Shown here: positions 26,801 through 41,800 of the stretch, in pieces
Layout: the number at the start of each line of letters is the position of its first letter
How positions within the stretch are numbered: position 1 is the stretch's first letter
From: Mesaphorura yosii
Taxonomy: Eukaryota; Arthropoda; Collembola; Poduromorpha; Tullbergiidae
NCBI GenBank assembly: GCA_009869945.1
Contig: WIXG01000084.1
Coordinates: 62,001-126,000, forward strand
DNA: 64,000 bases
Direction of reading: 5' to 3'
The notes under the pieces: generated by a model
What the model was told of the DNA's origin: nothing
Databases searched by the model: none
Seen by the model: only the letters and a program-made list of their open reading frames with translations
Made by a program: the position numbers and the translations under genes

Positions 26801-29800
26801 TTAACCTGCTCGCAGCCCGTGATAGGGTTTTGGACTTATGATTGCCTTGCGATATTAAATTACAATGATTGTTCTCAGAAAATAGAAAAAATGCATTTGC
26901 ATTTGCATTGATTTCTTGTCGCGTCGTCTTAGATGCATGTCCGTGATAGTGCGTACTGAATAGTTTAACTTCTGCTGTGTCAGTGTCAACTGACAACTCG
27001 ATGCAGAATTGAGACAAGGTTCACTAACACCTGCTGCGTGTTGTGATTGCGATGATAAACTGGTTTAATGCTTCATCAGATTCAGACGCAGAAGTCCCAA
27101 TCCGAGATTTTTGCAGGTAGAAGAAGGATATGCTCAAAATAAGGAATTCATGCCGAGAAGATCAGCCATGAACCGTAAATCAGCCTTCTTTGTGGTAATT
27201 AACCTTTTCTGACAAGATCATGATTCCTCGTCGTATTTTTAGATTCTACGGTCCACGGTCCCCATTTCTGCAAGCCACAGTTAAGAAGCCTTGTAAATGG
27301 CTTTAATTAAATGTGCATTGTTGTGCAAAAACATGAATAACCGTTCCTTCACGAGCAAGAAAGGAATTTGTTACAGTTTATTCGCACAGCATTGTTCATT
27401 ATGGGAACCGTGCAACAAAAGGTAAATTACTTACTCAATTGTTCCCAGCACAAGCACCACACGTCTTTGCTGGCTTCAGATTTACAGGTGGAGATGCAAG
27501 ATACTATTTTGGGTTCACAAATTCACGCCAATCTTTCCTCCGTGGCACTGCACGACTGAGTACACGCGGATTAAGTTATCGTGATTTGGCGAATCGGGAG
27601 TCGCGAATTATTCTTGCCTTGCCTGATTCTGAGCAGCAACAACTTCCTGTTTCCTGAACCTTTCTTCACTTTAATTTCTGTCGTGTCACGAAGGGGATCC
27701 AGATTCTCTTCTTTTCCTTGTAATTTTATTTTTAGCAGCACAGACAACTCAATCAGAAGAGTCAGCTTAATAAAATCATCGTCGTTTCATAATCACAATA
27801 TACCAATTCAATGTCATTGTTGAGAATGCGAAAATGCGTGGCTCTATTGTTGCGAGGTTTTGTTGCTGAGAGGATTCGCAACACTTGTCTTTTCTACCGA
27901 GAGCATTTCAGACCGAACACAAAAGAATACGATGGAATATGACAGACGTTGGAATGAGAATATTTCTGCAAAATTGTTGCTCGCCTAACAAGCTCACTTG
28001 AAGTCAGTCATTTTCAAGTACAAGGAAAATTCTGCGCTTCATGACTGCATGCAATGGAAGAGCATTAAATAAAATGTTACAAAATGCACAAAGTTCCACT
28101 CATCGACTCGTCCATAATAATCTGAAGTGATTCAGCACAAAATCACGGCACGGCATGGACTGATGGACTTTATCGAGAGGGAAATGGCACGGCAGGCAGA
28201 CGGGGAAGGAACAACAACAGCACACATTAGGAACAATCATAATATTATTATGCAAATAAGAGCATAAAAGAATTGTTTTCTGTTCAACACACGAAACGGC
28301 AGGAATGGCCAGTCCAGTCATACGTAAATACATGACACAGCAGAGCAGAACAGAGCACAGCGCTGGCAAAAATGAAATGTTAGTGGTGATTATGATAATT
28401 CTTAATAATGTTTGAGTTGAGATTCTCGATAAGAATGAGGCTGCTGCAATTGGCATTGAAAATCCAATTGTACGCGGACACTCTTACATATTGTCCAAAG
28501 GTTGAAGAACTCGAATAATGAAATTAAGAAGGAAGAAGTACGGAAGAAAGAATTAAAGACGCCTCCGCCTTTTGTAAACCAGCATTTGTGTTAGGATTTG
28601 CAAACGGGCAACATTTGGTCGATTTGCCATCGACAATTGGCGAAGCACAAAATACAAGAACGGATGAATGGAAATATTTTCTCGCAAGATTTAACACATT
28701 TGTAACAAAATATTAAGTGCGGTATGATTCTTCAATTCTATTTTTATGCATACGCCGAATGTGAACGTCATAATAACAGCGATCAATTGAGAGATCGTTT
28801 ACCCTCTCTTGGACTAACATAAAAGAAAATTACAAGAAGAAGTTTCCTCCCAGTTTTATGACCAATATTAAGATAAAGACTTACGAAGTCTCTCGTACCT
28901 TAGATCGATAAGAGTGCCTTGCAACTGACAATCTGCTATACTTTGTAATTGTGTTTTTGCTCAAGAATTGCAGTGGCGTTTTCACATGAACTCGATACGA
29001 TACGATTTAATCACAATCGTAATCGTAACAAACCAAAGGTGCTAAAGCTTAAGCACTAATACTATTTATATGCAAGTGAGAAGTTTACATAATTGATTAT
29101 GATTATGCTTATGCGTGTGAACTGTTAAATAGGTTTAGCTTGCACGCATGCATGCATGTCTGCGTGTCATACCTAACTCGGTCGGACATTTAATGCTCGT
29201 ATTTCAATAAAGAGCAGTCAGTTAACAGTGTTTGCGCTTTGCTTTTGAGCTTTGTTGGTTTCCTGAATTCGTTTTGTGGCATTACGAAATTATACAAAGA
29301 CGCTCACGAAATCATTTACAGATGCGACCAAGACGTGAGATTAAGACTTCATTAATAGATTTGTGGATAGATTGATTTTTGCCTGTGAGAAAGAAGATTC
29401 AATCGGCCGTTCGTTCATTGGTCGGTCGATTCTTTGCTAATTCGTGACTTGGCAATTTTTTATTGTGAATTCTTAAATACGATGTCGGGATTTAAATACT
29501 TTAAATACCGAATTGTCTAATGAGTACAATGGCGATTGCCTGCCTAATGTGAGTGAGTGAAGGTATTTAAACTCTAAACGAAGCGTTTAGAGTTGCAGTA
29601 ATGCCGTAATGAATGCGATAGGAATGGGAGAGTATGAATGGTAAAAGCCATATCATGAATTAAGACAAGAAAAACACGAAACACGAATGCAAGACAAGAA
29701 GAGTTCAGCATGCTGATTCTGAGCTTACTGCTCTGCTTTGCGTTGCGATTTTCCTGGCCAAGTCACAAATCAAGATTTCGCTTGACATTTGCATATTATC

Positions 29801-32800
29801 ATATTGTCCAATTTTTTCCCATTTCGCATTCATACGCTCGAGTTCAGTTTGTTGATCCTCAATAAAATGAGATCATGTTACTAAATTTCAAATGTAGTGC
29901 AGAGCAGCAGAGCAGATATTGGAAAAGAAGGAAAGTGAGAAAAGGTGCAAGCTAATGAAAAGGACTACATCAGGATTACACCATAAATTAAGTTGAAACG
30001 CACGATGACCAACCACAAAAAGCATGCTGAACTGTACTCGTTTCTCGCTCGGACAGCTTAGCAGGAAGATGCAACGTCCATTCTGGAAAGATCATCTGTA
30101 AATGACCGCCATTGCCATGAAGTCCATAATTACAAAGACATTTACCACGAACGCTGCAATTGCATGATGATTCATAATTTAGGAGTATGAATTTCAAGTG
30201 ATATTGAAGATAAGATATTTTTAGTCTCATGCGACGGAAGACACGGCACGGGATTAGCATTGAAAGGAAGAGTGAGATAGTGATAGACGAGCGCGTTTGT
30301 CCGGATTGAAACGAATCTCGCGCACGCCTTTGTGTCTTTCTTTGAATCACCATTGTTAATTGTCGTCTGAAAGGAAATATGCGAAAGTGAACAATGAACA
30401 CTGAACAAGCACGGCAACGACACGGTTGACACGGAACGAGAGTTTTACGACTTGGATGGATTCTTTTCTAATTCCGGCCGGCCGTCGCTCTTGCAACCCA
30501 CGCTGGCGTCTCTGAAACTATTTTTAATGTCTCATGAAGCCTACGTCAACAGCGAAGCTACGCATGTGTTTTAGACATTCAATGGAAAGTGAGGCCAGTT
30601 CATGATTGCATTGAAACGTGGATTAATCCAAGTTGCTAATGCGTAATTAAATAAATTGTAGTCTTAGCCCAGACTTGAATTTAAGTCTCAACAAAATTAG
30701 CCCCATTGTTTGTACTCAAGTTTTATAATTAATTATGCAACTGCAAACTGCAGCGCCGTCACAAATTTGCTCTTGTTCTTTGTGCTCGCATTACAACCAC
30801 GGCAAGCCAAAATCAAACTTTTAATTACAAGCAATGCTCGTGAGACTTGAAGCCTTGAGAAGAAGCCTGTATTTGGTTTCAGATAAGATCAAAATGCATG
30901 TAGCTCTCAGCTCGTAGCACATTCGACATTGCCTTGCTGTCTGCTGTGCCGTATTCTTGAACCACATTTCATCACAACACAATGTAAATGCTGCAGTCGC
31001 AGTTCAATTTCGTACACAAAGAATAAAGGCCAAGCCAGGCGTGCTTGTGCACTTGTTTCGCGTCTCCTGCAGTTTCCGACCATGCATTTCAACTTGTACT
31101 ACAAAGACACGTTGTTGAAATGACATTTCTAACTTTGTAATTAAAATCTGAGTTGTGGTGTTAAGCGCAAGCGAGCATGACAAGAACAAAATGCTTTATT
31201 TTCCCTTAATTACTCTGTTCATGTATCTCAATTTCAAATTTTAACCTCACACCTCGAAAGGCACCAAACACTATATAAATTGAAATGAAATTGAAATGTA
31301 ATTGCACCATGAGACAGTTGTAGACCAAAAAGTTAATCAAAATGCTAACACACAAGAAACAGAACCGAGTACAAAGAAAGCCCACCGCTTAGAAAGATGC
31401 GAGGAAAATAGAATACACAGCAGGCTATAAATTACATGTACATAATTTGTACATATGTTAATAAAAAATTCAATTCTCAATTCCTTTATGCCAAGCACAA
31501 GATTAAGCTGTAAGTGTATGCAATGTAGACTGCAGTGGATTTAAAAACGAGCTGCATTCATTTTAAGACCCGCGAGCCGTGTACGCAATGCAAAGCAGTT
31601 CAAGTGTCATGAAATGCAAGAATGCATGACAAATTTAAGTTCCTAGTATCGTCGTCCGTCGCTTATGCGATGGAAAGGGGGAAGGGCATCCTCCTCATCA
31701 CAGTTAAAGACAGTTAAAACACCTGAGCTGTAGTAATTAACTGCCATACTTGGAATAACATGCATTTGATGACTGATGATCACGCTTACGTCTTGTACCA
31801 GTATCAATAAACTTCTCAACTACAGACAACAGAATTCATCGAACTAACCATTTTAATTACGTCTGTGAAGGAAAAAAGAAATATCCTAGTGGCGATTATG
31901 CCCAATGCAATTGGCAATTAATGCATGTGGCTTTTAATGCCTATTACTCATGTTGATCCAACGCCGAGAAAACGCATTCCTCCGGTCATGCATCGTCAAG
32001 AATGGCCAAAAGAACAGATTCTACATCAGAGTCAGCGGTGCTCACGTCCATATCTGCTTGAACTTCTTCCTGGAGGTTTTCAACTTGAAATATTCTAGTC
32101 TGAGAAAGAGGGTGACATCTCGGATATCGTTTACAATGCCAAGCCCAGGATCCCTGTTTTCAGGTGATAAATTGGGGCCCACCGGCCACCGACTTCCGTG
32201 GGAAGCACGACCACCGCAAAACAACGCAGAAGAGTGTTCTGAACCGTATCAGGGCATTCGTCTCAAGTTTGGAAGCTCAACAGTCTCATAATTTCCAAAC
32301 GAAGAATCCAGAAAAGAGGTTCCTAGATTTGCATGTGACCCTCGCCAGCCTTTACCGCACTTCATTGACCAAAACCCTGACCTCGCTCCAACATCTATGC
32401 TTTCCGAGAAGGAATCTGAAAACAAACTCGAAGTACATCGCGTGAAGCCATCGTTGTTCAAGAAAGTTTTCAATGAAGAGTTCAACATTGGAATTAGTTA
32501 CCTTCGAAGTGACATTTGCTAGACATGTGAGCGTAACGCGATCGAACAAAAGCTGGTTTGCAACAATCCACCGGAGCTTGAGACTGAAAAGATTCACGAC
32601 GAGCATCTGAACGAAGCTGAAGGCTTCTACCAGTCCATGAATACAAACGTTCTTTCAGCATTGCTGCCGACGACTGCCTGTCTCAACTTCGACTACCAGA
32701 AGAACATGCCTCTCCTAGTCACAAGTTGTTCGTCGGAGTTCTACTCTCGTCAACTATGGCTAATTAACTTTGCTGTCAATGATCTGTGTTGTGGAAAGGC

Positions 32801-35800
32801 AACGATGCTTTTGTATTCTGAAACTTTTACACATAAAGGAGCAAACGAAGTAGTCTGGTGCCTGGATTTCTATCTTGCCACCAACCACCCAAGATTTACT
32901 ACTGTTTTGCGATAACTGCTATGGACAAAACAAGAACTGGTATCTGTTTGCCTGTTTGGATTCCCTAAAGTAGACGTACAAGTCGATTGAACTCAATTTT
33001 CCGATACCAGGACACACACGGGTGAGTGTAGACTGGGATTTCGCCAGCATTGAAAGGCCGAAGAAGAAGAAATACAAGTTCTCAACACCTTCAGATTACT
33101 TGAAGTTAATCAAAGACTCACATCCAAATAATCCGTTCAAGATTGTTTACGTGGAGCATTCGCTTACCGATGACCTGACCAGTGATGGAACTGATGTGTA
33201 AAGATTCTGGATTATAAGGCCGCTCTGCATCCACTAACCAAACGGAAGGTGGAAATCCGAAAAGCTCGAAGCTTCAGATTCGAACCCGATGGGACAGTTT
33301 AGGCTTGAACTTCAACCACTGAGCCAATGATAACTCGATTCGTGTACCTGAAAGACGGGCTTACGAGTGACGATGTGGAGGAACGGATTCGAAGCGCGAG
33401 ATCAGCCTACAACGATTTCGTAGGAGTCTCAGCACCCAAGGCACAAAATGTAGCAGATTTGCTGAAGTTAGTCGATTTGCAGCCATCGTACATATTCTAC
33501 GAAAGTATGTACAATCAAATGGGAGACGACGCGAATCAAGAGGACGACGGAACACAAGACGACTGGACATCAAACTCTGGATTGATGAGCCACGGTGTAC
33601 TCGGTGATAGAGACGAGGACCAATGATTTTTAGCAGTAGTATGTTTAGTTCTGTGATTTGTTTTGTATTATCTTCTCAATAAATCTTTATCTATACGTTA
33701 CCTCAAATCTTCACTGCAGATAAGTAAATCTTGACCTTCGATGACAACCAATCGCGTTCCCCGTTACCCACCAACGCAGTTAACTAATTACTACTTGCAC
33801 TTTTCCGACTACTAGCTTCAATTTCACAAGCTATTCGATTGTTAATACAACAATGAATTCATATTTTTCTGTTTATGATCGAATCCTCATGTTCTACTCG
33901 TCAATGAATCAATCAGAACATGACGACGTGCACGTGTTGTTGATGTAATCAAACTTCTGCTCCCAAAGGGGGCTATAAAACAAAAGCCAAAAACCTACCA
34001 AAGGCTTCTTCAAACTCCCTCATAAACAAGGCTATAAAATTCGCCACGCGCAAGCTCACAAATACGATCAGAAGAAAGAGAAATTGCGATTAACATAATT
34101 ATAAAGGCAGATTTTGCGACAATTTGACGAAAAACAAAATTAATGGGCAATAATTCTTGTTGACTTGTCTTGGCCTCTTGCACAAGTTTTTTGCACCTGC
34201 TTCCTTGAGTGCTCGAACCGAGTCAGCCGATTACAAAACACAAAAATTGCCATAAGATACTCATACCGAATCAAGTGACAGAAAAGTTCCCAGGCCGTGG
34301 TTAACTCATGCACATTCGCTTATGCAACACGTAAAATTTTCACTCTGCTTTGTCTAATATGAAATATCAACAGACAGATTTCTCGAGCTAATCCTATGCT
34401 GTTTAGCTGCTTTGCTGCTACACTTGCAATGAGGCTGCTACTGCTATTGAATCAATTCAAATCCATTGCACAGAGTAAATATCCAACAGTTTTATTCAAT
34501 TTATTTACGAAATTCCTTTGTAGCCAGAGTTCACACCTTCATTATACTGCTGCTGTGCATTTATGCAAGTGTGAATTTGTGGTAGACTGAAATGCGCACG
34601 ATCTGACAACAAAGCTTGACTTCATGGCGTGTCAGACGTTTTCCCATGCTTCCACGGATAAGTGCGTTGACATAAGGCAGGGCAAGAAAGAAATTCCTTC
34701 ACGGCCGTAATAAGCTATGATGATATAATGAGAGCATCGAATTCATTCATTATCGAATTTTCTCAAGATTAGAATTGTGAATTACGAAAATAAGAACGGT
34801 GTGTATTGGCCGCGGTTCACAAATTAGCGTTTGAGGTACGACACTCTTTTGTGGCACAGCACAAGACACAAAGCCGAGTGACTGAAGTGACATTTAATCC
34901 CTGTATCAGAGGCTGCCGTGTGATAACGAGAGATCAGATGTGGAACAAAAGGAGGTGAAGCAATTCTCATACTGTCTATCACGTTCACATGAATGACAAA
35001 GGCAATTTCTAGCATAGGCGACTTTGCATTTCATTGCGAAATGTGTTCAAATTCTTATCGTAGCTATTACTCACAGAGATTTAGATTTGTAGAAGGAAAA
35101 GGCAAATTTCAAGACGTGGAGCTGAGATCTTTCGTCCTGAGAGATCGCCACATTCGTTGTCACATTTTGTGTTTTTGTGTCGGATAATTAAAATCCTTGC
35201 TAGTTACATTAAAATTGAAAATTAAAATTAAAATTATTTTATTAATGAAACGTAACAGCATTCCATTTGATGCAGCACCGATAAGAATTCTTGTTCCTGT
35301 CTGTCCCCTTCATGTCATGACGTGCCGAGAGTCTAGTTCCTACTTTATTAATTTAGTCGGCTAATAAATATCTGACATTAATAACAAAGTCATGGATACA
35401 GCAAGCTCCGATGCAATGCACTCGCCTGAGAAAGTGATTCCCAGCGATAAGTGAATATGAATTTCATATGACGATTTGAAGAGTGCCTCGCCTGCGATCA
35501 TTATCAGCTGCACAATTTATAACAACGCATTTTTTACACTATTATTCATGATGTCATGTGGAAACGAAGTGAATGAGGTGCGCCTCTTCTCTCGCCATCA
35601 CCACTCGACAGTCGACAGCATCTTCCGTCCCGTCCGACGCGACGGTGCGTTTAGTAATGCAAATGCGATCGGCGTAGATTGTCTTTATGAAAAGATGAAA
35701 AATGGAGATAAACACTGAAATAATAATCATCATCTTAAATTCGTATTTATAATGATGTGTAATTTGTTACGGTAAACTGTTTCATGTGCCGATCCATGAA

Positions 35801-38800
35801 CTGAACCAGAAAATTACTTGTTTACATTGTGTACAAATGCAAAAGTACGTTCATCTCGTGGCTGCCGCAGGGAAAAGTGTCACTGTCAACCTGGACGGAA
35901 CCACGGAACTTGGATTCAATCAGCGTTAGTGCATTTGCTTGCCGAAGCAGTCTGAACAAACAGTGCCGACTGCCGAGATAAAGGAGGAGGAACAAAGAGT
36001 CAAGACACGGAGCGGAAGAACTTTAAAATGAATGACGCGCTGACGTTAATCTTGAATTCGCATTCGCGAGTTATCTGGATCTTGGCTTTTGTCAGTTTTT
36101 TGTGGGAAATTCGCATGCATTCCTAATCGAGCAGTCGTTATCGTTTCGTTATTCGTTTCCTCTTTCAGATTCTACGTGCATGGTTTAGGCGCTGTCTTTC
36201 ATGGCATAATATTTCGTATTATATTAGTCTCAAATTCCAAATGAAATTAAAATGGTTTGTCTTAATGAGATGCATAAACAATAATTATTACTGCAAAGAA
36301 AAGAATACGTAACATGGTCGAGTAACTTGAAGGAATTCTATTCTTTTACAGTATATTGCCTGTAATAAATTCTATTGAATGCCATTTATTATTGCATTTG
36401 TCGGCATTGGCTTTGCCTTTGTCATTCGTCTAGTCTGAATACGCATATCTTTGGACTTGTTCCAGTCGAGTGTGACGATACGAGATCGAGATGAGCACTC
36501 GTTCGTTGTGGAGAACCTTCGAGAGTGTAAACGACAGAAAATCTTATAATTCCAATTAACATTCGTATTCATTCCTAAAATATATTTAACGGCTTGCTCA
36601 TTTGAGCCCGTTCCTTTCTGATGGTCATCGTGCCGAAAAGTCAAAGTCTGACTACCTCCTCGTCGTCTCCATTTCGCTTACGACTGTCGACGGCGTGAGC
36701 GTGACTGATGCTGAATGTTGAGGCTTGTGCCTGAACCTGAAGTACCTAAACTAAAATTAGATTTAGCAAAAACGGAAAATTTGGGGCCATGAACGAGGCA
36801 CGCACGACGACTCAAAACAGCAGGTGAAAACCTCAGCCAACCTCTCTTGAAGCCAGTCAAGTCAGCCAGGCCATTTTCAGCATAAATTATTGTTTTTGGT
36901 TCGTCCTCGTCAAAATTCAATTTTGGTATTGGACTAAAGGAACTCAATGCAAAAAATCGTGATGAAATGGAGGAAGGGTGTTTGAGTTCGACCCTCCACA
37001 TCACTTAAACCCATTAGAGTGCCGCATTGTTGTAGTGTGCGTTGTATGCAATGAAATGTCCATTTGTTTTTGTGGCTAGTAGAACAATTTATGACCCATA
37101 ACCTGATTTATCTCGCGGTTGTATCATCTTTGCCGGCTTCCTTTTTGTTTGCGCAGAAGAATTTAGGAGGCTTGTTCATGCGTAATGAAATTCATAATTG
37201 TTAAATAGTTTTCCTCCTAATTGGATTTGCGTTTGCGCTAACCTTGAACGTGTGTTATCTATTATCCGCGTGTCTTCGACCTCCTCTCATCATGCAGACA
37301 CACACTAATGACCTCTTGACCATCGCCCACATATTTAATCTGATGCAAGTAACATGCAAACACGTACAAAAAGACATAAATTAAAATAGAAATTAGGAAG
37401 ACTCATTTTTTCATAAAATTCTGCTTTATCATGCTTTATTAAACATTCCGAGATCTCTTTAATTGTAATCTTAAATTAGCATAAAAATCATATTAATGCC
37501 TCATCCCATTTATGTCGTGTAAACAAGCACGAACAAGACTCCAACCGTTTTGCATGACAGCGTGCTGGTTTGTTGCTGTTTTTCTTACTGCTTAATACAC
37601 ATTACATTACGGAGTAATTGAATGCTAATTTGGTAAAACAATATGTTTACATTGCAGTAGTGCAATATTTATCATTATAAGTGGCTGCTGCAGTGTTGAC
37701 AAAACCAATTAGAGCGTCAGGTCGAGTTCAAGTTGAATGCTTATGCAAACGTAGATCAGACAAGATTTTAAAGCTCGGGAGTAGTGGACATGCGCTCCGC
37801 ACGACATGGCGCATGGTTTTGATAACCTTCGGCTTATTATCAGGCCGATTTTTATCATCCCACATCCTCAAACAAACGTCAGTTTGACGATGCACACACG
37901 TCAAAGTCTTGTCGAGAAATTATTAATAAATGGCCAACGCCAATGTCCAATGAATTTGCAAAAACATGCAACAAAGGAACTGCGTCGCTTCGATCAATTA
38001 GAAAGTTAAGAATGAATTAGAAGCAAAAATACAATTAATTTTAACTAAAATTATTCTTGTGTGTCCCAGATTAGCAATAATACTAAATACGCAAAGAGCA
38101 TTTCCTTTTAATCCAAAAGAAATCTTGACCCATTGTAGATTGTGCGCTCTCGTGAGCTTTTGAGAACAGTCACTTGTGAAAACGGAGTAATTGTATAGCG
38201 AACGGCGATAGCAATTCAAGAAATTATTCGCCACAATAACAAAAGCAAATTGATCCATTCAGATGGTGTGTTGATAGGAGCAGGGCAGAAATAGGAAATG
38301 ATATTGGAATTGGAATCCTCCTCCTTTAAATCAAGTTTGCTGTCATGTCGTGACCATGAAATCACATTAATTTCTGATTGTAGTAAACTCTCATTTCCAA
38401 TACGGGACTGTTGAGTGCATGTTGCCCCTCAATAACACGAATTTTCTAATTTGTTCTTTGCTGTGGGTAATTTAATGGGCATGCATTAATGCTAATTTAA
38501 TTTAAAAGTCAAAATCATAACAGACATTTGATTTGATGATTGCGTATACTTCACATCCTGATTCCTCCTCAACGGAGCATAGCGCAATGAACTGAATCGT
38601 CAGTAGATCAGTACCCGACATCGACACGAAATCTTTCCTCCATTCGCATTCAAGTTTTCTTTATCAGTAGCTGAAATCTGCAAACTGCGAATGATTTTGT
38701 GGTTATGATGCGAATTCATGTTTTTAACATGTCAAGATCAAGACCAAGAATTACAACAAGGAGGATCCTGAGATTCCTGAACTAGATTCGCAAACCTGAG

Positions 38801-41800
38801 ACGTTTTGGTCCTTATCTCTGCAATCATCAGCTGGTTAACATCAATGCAATAGCAAATAATTTGTTATCAGCTCATCATCTCATCATCTATCCGTATTTC
38901 ACGTCAGAGTCAGACACTCGTTGGCGCATATATCAAGCATCAATCAAAACGATCTGTGCCTTTCAAAACTCTAGACTTGACTTAAACAAGAAAGGCGTGT
39001 GCATTGTTGGATGTGTTAAAATATGAGATCAATCCGTAATCACACGGCTCTGAAATGTTCAGAGCGGAAGATTGAACTAATCAAAGGAAAATGGTCCACA
39101 TTTAATTCTGACGATAGATCGATCCATGTTCGTGATTGATGAAGCTCAGTTAATTTTGGCCATGTTCAAGTTCAAGCGAATTGCCTGTTACTCGGACTTA
39201 TTGGCCGATACTGCAAAAATAAGGTCAGAAGGCTAATGGCTTGTGCTCAGGAATTGTGTCATATTTCTTTAAAATCGCCCTTTGTGCATATTTTGAAACA
39301 TAAACTTGTTCCGCACGAAAGGACGAGATTCACATGCATGAATTGCTGTAAACACAAACTGAAAGTGAAGATGAGGCACCCAGCTGTGAGCAAGCTAAAT
39401 TAACCCGTGCCCAGGTGAGATCAACACGTATTTTAAAGTGTATTTATAAATCTAAATGCAATAATTGCACACAAAAATTATACAAATTGCATAAAAAAGC
39501 CGAGTTTCACTAAATTATTGCATTTTTGCTTAGGCTAAGGCGTATGGCATCAGAAGCGCAAGGAGCAGAGAGATTACGAGACTACGGGCAATGGATTTAA
39601 TTAAATGTGCATTAGAATAAATGACGATGATTTGGACCGACTCGCTCCACGTAAGCGTTTAATCTTTTATATGGCTGGAGAAAGGGTTTGCAGCATGAAA
39701 AGGAAATCAGCATGCGTGAAGAATTCCTTTTCAAGAAATGCACTCGAGCACTTTGAAGGCACAGCGTGGGTGCTGCCTAGCTGTGTGGAATTCAATGGAC
39801 AGACTCAAATACTCAGTGCCTTGCATTTGCATTGCTCGGTCAATTTTTTAAGACCATCATAAAAATTCTTCTTCTAATTCCGCATTTTCTATTTGTCGCA
39901 CCTCTAAAATGAAAGTGATCGATGCTAATTCCTGCAAACTTCAAAATTAGGATTTAATCCTCTTCTTTTTTAAACGTTGTAGATTTCCCATTTTCATGCT
40001 TTTCTTTTGAAGTTTAGCGAGAATACAATCCGCAGAGGAGGAGAAACGGAGTCCAGACTGTAGTGCAATGCATTGCCTGTGGTATTTCACGAGGTCATTG
40101 AATTGCACGCTAAGGAATGAGTTGCACAGGAAGAAGCAGGTGATACCTTGTTTGAGAGGCAGTTGCCAGCGTTAATTGGATTGCATGCAGCACTCAAAGT
40201 CCAAGTACAAGAAGGGTCAGGTAATTCCAACGAAGCCTTTGTTGTTTAAAAAAGAAGTCCTTAACTTTTTTTCTCGCAACCGGATGTGGACTGGGAATCC
40301 GTTTCATAATCATCCTCAAAAGTCGTTTATCGTTTTCTTATAACGAAAAATTGTACAACTGGTATTTAAGAGTTTCCTCGTAAAGGCGAACAATAGAAGT
40401 GCATAATTTCAAGAAACAAAGGCGGACCAAGATGACGGAGAATCGAAAACTGAGACTGCGTTATGCAATCTTGATTCTTGAGCGTTTGCGGCAAGTGGGA
40501 GTAGATTTCCTCTGATTTCTGAGACACTGCGTACTGCAGCCTGGATACTATGGACAGCATACAGCCAACATAAGTCACGCATCGGTAACCAAAGAGAAAG
40601 GGATGGAATGGCATTCAAGCAGTAAAGAGTACAGAATAGCATGACCAATTTACGAAATGTGATTTCAATCCTACCACGCATTTTGCGGAACATCTGCCGT
40701 CTTGTCTCGTGTTTATTATTCTGCTTCTTAGCCTTCGCTTTCCTGGAAAACTATTTGAATAAAATCGAGGCATCAGCACCGCCGCTGCCGGGCCGTAACT
40801 AACCACAAATTGACGGCTTTGGTGGTGGTTTGCGAAATATGATACCATTTGCCATTATTCCGCTCTACTTCTTCCCGATAGCAATCTGGCAAATTAGGCT
40901 TTAGTAACTGATCAAGTCTGATTGTGTTTGCGCAGCACTCAATTAACCTTCAAACCCAGTAAAACAATGACAATTCTTGTGAATGTCTTCATTGCTTAGC
41001 TTTTGCAGCACGTACGAAAAAACTGAATTCAAATCTGCAAATAATCGTAGTTAATAAGCGAAGGTGCGAGTACAACAATGACTAGCACAGAAAAACAATT
41101 GCCATCACCCCTTTATTTAAAGTGTGCAAAAGTGCGTTCGGCAAAAAATTGTGGCTGCCTTTTAAAATAATTCTGTTAGTCCAACTTTTAAATTCGCGAT
41201 TTGGAGTACAATTAAAATTTTACGACCCGAGAAAAAGGTTCCGTAAATTTTGCTCGGATCTGGATGGCAGATGTTTCCGCAATTCCTTGGCTGCATGCCA
41301 ATTCTGATCAATGGACACTGAAACGACTTGCGTAACGCATTTCGGAGGCATAAGCTGTAAGACAGGACGTAGGATGGCAAACATAAATGTTTATCTTTGA
41401 AATTGCGAAAGGCCATGCTGAGTACACGCATACCTTAGCATTTAGCGATCGACAACGACAATAGACCAGACATCTTGTCGAACACCCTCGTCTCTGTATT
41501 TTGCCGTCAACCATGTCTCCTGCTGTTTACTGTGAATTTAACCTTCAAGTTGATCTTAATTTAGTGTTTCTAGTACGCAATCAGAGAATAGGAAGAGTTT
41601 TTGTCTTCTAATTATACTTCATCACTTATCTGGGAGGTAATCCTGAAAATTCGCATTGTCAAGCTTAACTGAGCTTATGAAAATTCACTTCTCAATACTC
41701 ACATTCATTGCTCGCATTGTGTGTTTGTGTTTTGCTTGATCTCGTCCAAATTCCGTCACTCCAATTATTCTTTCTTGCATTTTGTGAGTTTTCTGCGAAA

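Noticed and set aside
29988-30401. Minus-strand open frame of 137 codons with a Cys-rich patch
   Set aside because: The Cys spacing fits no family I know, and no supporting splice sites were found.
33265-33300. TTCGAACCC resembling a tRNA T-loop
   Set aside because: It lies inside the mobile-element coding relic and lacks the rest of a tRNA.
36678-37004. Minus-strand open frame of 108 codons ([16 protein letters not shown])
   Set aside because: Looks protein-like in part, but I recognise no homologue and see no in-phase link to FHOD exons.
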